From a virus, in IMG/VR virus record IMGVR_UViG_3300030419_007560, positions 1-40,302 of that record: a DNA stretch of 40,302 nt; one strand, 5' to 3'. A program made the position numbers and the translations under genes. The stretch's first letter is position 1. Each line of letters starts with the position of its first letter. Below, piece after piece: positions 38,901-40,302 of the stretch. The notes beneath the pieces are model-generated. The model did not search any database, was not told where the DNA came from, and saw only the letters and a program-made list of their open reading frames with translations.

Positions 38901-40302
38901 CATGGTGATTGTGTACCAGATAATTGTACATCACCAGATGGTGTTGCGGGTTGTGCTCTTACGGATTATAATGAATGTGGTTTATGTGTTTCTGGAGCTA
39001 CTGGTTATGGTCAAAATGAATTAAATGAATGGGATACAGGTCCACTTGGAACTGATTGTTCTGGAGTATGTGGTGGTGATGCAATATATGATAATCCAAG
39101 TGATGGAAGTGGTCCAACTTGTTGTAACATTAATACTGGTTCTTATATTGATGATTGTGGTCTTTGTGATGGTGATGATGTATTAAAAGATTGTGCTGGT
39201 GTCTGTAGTGGTACTGCAATTGAACAATTATATTATTTTGATGAAGATGGTGATGGTTTAGGTTGTAATAATGTATCCTTAACACTTTGTTCCACAAATC
39301 TAATTACAAATACAGGTGGTTGTACTGGAGATGGTTGTTATGTCAATAATAATGATGATTTGAATAATCAGTGTAGTTGTACTTCTAATACATTAGATGC
39401 TTGTGATGTCTGTGATGGTGGTGGTTTAGGAACTCATCCGACTTGTACATATCATACATGTTGTGATAATACTTGTACTTGTGATGAATCTCAATGTCCA
39501 AATATTTGTGGTTGTACCGATGAATTAGCTTGTAATTATATTGGTGGTTCTGGTGCAGGATATCATGACGATGGTAGTTGTCAATATCAAACGGGTGGTC
39601 AAGATTGTACAGATAGTAATGGTTATTGTGCAACTTTACTAGCAAATGCAGACCTTAATTTTAGTTGTTTAGGTGAATGTATAGCTACTCCAGAAGCAGA
39701 TGAAATTTTATTTGGTGGATATGATTGTGCTGGTATATGTGGTGGTTCTTATGTTTATAAAGTATATTATCAAGATTTAGATGGTGACGGATTAGGAGAC
39801 CCTAATGTTACAGCAACATTTTGTAATAAAGCAGAATTAGTCGATTCAGGTTGGGTATTAACTAATACTGATGATAATGATAATTGTACATCAAATGAAT
39901 ATGATTGTAATGGTGATTGTATATTTAATTCAACTCAAGTATGTAATTCTACAATAACTAATGGTGTATGTGACGGTGGGCTTATAACAATGGCTGAGTT
40001 AGATAATTGTAATGTATGTTCTGATGGTAACTCAGGTCATGTATTTGATTCAGATGTAACGACTTGTGGATGTTTTGGTCCTGCTGAACAAAATTATTGG
40101 GAAGATGTAGATGGTGATGGTTTGGGTAGTGGATCTTCTACATCATATTGTCCTTATTGTGTAAATCCAGATGGTGAACAAATTTCCTGTGATACATTAG
40201 CAGGTACTGAAGTACCAGCAACTGGTTGGGTATTGAATAATACCGATCCAGATCCAAATTGTACATCAAATCAATATGATTGTAATGGTAAATGTATTTT
40301 CT
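35952..40302 (+). CDS. Giant cysteine-rich protein 4, N-terminal 1450 residues (3' truncated)
   Basis: The frame opens at ATG 35952, directly after TAATAA, with GAGGT (35937-35941) as SD, and stays open to the window end. Residues 1-185 form a mostly Cys-poor head with several predicted beta strands (V-Y-F-Y-V-Y-D-Y, Y-Q-V-N-R-I-R-K), followed by a GCTDYSADNY module. The rest is dense in DDCGxC-type units (for example at about nt 36850, 37266, 37470, 37650 and 39150) and has six DxDGDG-like motifs (about 37072, 37775, 38698, 39229, 39764, 40096), more than any other gene here. GC...ACNY modules lie at about 38590 and 39510. No signal peptide or membrane helix is visible. It is the same class as giant proteins 1-3 and probably part of the same virion appendage; total length is unknown. 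Confidence 0.75.
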   Translation, partial: MADYTINNMYYRCESPPNFSEADDVIDGNIFPNQWLPTEEACGACGNFTSVAFYGSQYDDAVKFVKSDDTIINFSAADHDGSYLLAYSYNGASNSGDLSLRGITSTSSGNAISIKYNSDQVGNKVYFYVYDYNSNTIYQVNRIRKGDNSELARYYPSQTNCGFVFTLPSTSGPYGSADGPYKFEIKSGCTDYSADNYNDSISIFPNTNGDKATVSIPNYYDTDGDDGSGVCLYKGCRDNNSTIDCDYDSVFNLDCDGTFEGTNYGCCTYKDCNNDCTCTVYENSGDDSTEANCPTGAYIDDCDICADGGTGIVANDIAECSTATPWRHYYGGTYAGGFVTFPTTNDGPTFYPYYPNLDCNCECNGPIQPPATAYCYDDDGDGLGDDGNSQHFCPNDTDHVNIIGNDNGGNIGWEMQDYYVTSCVDTNDAIACPEGGEIDDCGNCDIDFPGQFGTVYGCGDFCCYDDDVLPITYIDDIPENRQHCYKENSGGLSGGCYDCNGDFDGDAYFDNCGKCVGGDTGLLANQYIRCDNVCYQGHFSGCYAQDPNDILSCDIGNPLDITAYIDACGECVSSQCVDSTDIYGNTCVNVDEYSNLGCGCFYDQSPTEYWLDTDGDGDGCNTNGPYEYCFFNSVDDYDLMISTYPSATIGSPIYPYGSGTPYIGGDGIDDGYVTNGNDIDCECYSNVRDTCGQCVQVENEVDELNCNHADKVAESLGIANFGCGCGNGLNCYMFETDCQNWCVYDGSDNGSVTCDACPPHATDPNDCYDTYCLPTDACDGSNEINICYNETLHKTIGECDNWCDGTVSECVTCPANDDSDFNTNCVTAGNWMLQDACDNWCVDGDCQGCPPDDNTNGCYDAMCTSTWCKEHHPLVDIGYGCMVDYACNYDSTATIPCNTGGDGQGNNECCTYPDAYFPDIDDDGVSYGIAHFYCDSADATAAGYLAYDTCTIVEGTCDYPDEYCYCLDDTTPNTACSSNEWDCHGDCVPDNCTSPDGVAGCALTDYNECGLCVSGATGYGQNELNEWDTGPLGTDCSGVCGGDAIYDNPSDGSGPTCCNINTGSYIDDCGLCDGDDVLKDCAGVCSGTAIEQLYYFDEDGDGLGCNNVSLTLCSTNLITNTGGCTGDGCYVNNNDDLNNQCSCTSNTLDACDVCDGGGLGTHPTCTYHTCCDNTCTCDESQCPNICGCTDELACNYIGGSGAGYHDDGSCQYQTGGQDCTDSNGYCATLLANADLNFSCLGECIATPEADEILFGGYDCAGICGGSYVYKVYYQDLDGDGLGDPNVTATFCNKAELVDSGWVLTNTDDNDNCTSNEYDCNGDCIFNSTQVCNSTITNGVCDGGLITMAELDNCNVCSDGNSGHVFDSDVTTCGCFGPAEQNYWEDVDGDGLGSGSSTSYCPYCVNPDGEQISCDTLAGTEVPATGWVLNNTDPDPNCTSNQYDCNGKCIF
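39764..40302 (+). repeat. Long-unit duplication with DxDGDGLG motif at the window end
   Basis: Copy 1 (39764-39930) and copy 2 (40096-40302, cut) share the order Y-x-x-D-x-D-G-D-G-L-G, a Cys pair region, G-W-V-L-x-N-T-D, C-T-S-N-x-Y-D-C-N-G and C-I-F. This is the clearest long repeat in the fourth giant gene. It resembles the MopE-type putative metal-binding motif joined to a DCNGxC unit. Confidence 0.65.

Noticed and set aside
9470-40302. Diversity-generating retroelement or invertible fibre segment
   Set aside because: No reverse transcriptase, template/variable repeat pair, invertase gene or inverted repeat pair was seen in the window.

Overview
The window is one strand-consistent block of a tailed-phage (myovirus-type) genome. 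It is AT-rich, every credible gene lies on the + strand, and genes are packed with 1-nt TAATG overlaps or gaps of a few bases, most with visible Shine-Dalgarno sequences. A gp55-like late sigma factor and gp25- and gp6-like baseplate wedge proteins place it among T4-like or distantly T4-like phages, probably marine. No host gene, tRNA, integrase, transposase or CRISPR array was seen. The host is probably a Gram-negative bacterium. Modules in the giant proteins resemble those I associate with surface proteins of marine Bacteroidetes and related phyla, but that host guess is weak.

Layout. 1-1335: end of an HD-domain-like hydrolase, a small one-helix membrane protein, and the late sigma factor, closed by a clear intrinsic terminator (1355-1383). 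1451-7864: a compact baseplate cassette: a conserved helical protein, an OB-fold/spike protein of gp5 type, two small structural proteins, gp25, gp6, and a DNRLRE-like structural protein. 7871-9445: a tail protein with a LamG-like domain.

9470 to the right edge, about 30.8 kb: four consecutive cysteine-rich ORFs of 2165, 6060, 587 and more than 1450 residues, the last one cut by the window end. They are built from three classes of module. The first is a disulfide-type repeat with core DDCGxCxGGxTG alternating with DCxGxCxG. The second is a GCxDxxAxNY module. The third is a Ca/metal-binding-like DxDGDGxG motif. The 6060-residue protein also carries Ig/Kre9-like, PKD-like and fibronectin-III-like beta-sandwich domains. 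Each sandwich, or tandem run of them, is followed within about ten residues by a GCxDxxAxNY-type Cys module.

How the parts may work together (inference). The sigma factor would drive late transcription of the structural genes. The gp5/gp25/gp6 set builds the baseplate. The LamG protein and the giant Cys-rich proteins are best read as very long tail-tip or fibre components contacting the host surface. None of the four has a visible signal peptide, so folding hundreds of cysteines after cytoplasmic synthesis is an open problem. This giant cysteine-rich fibre locus is the feature most likely to represent an undescribed system.
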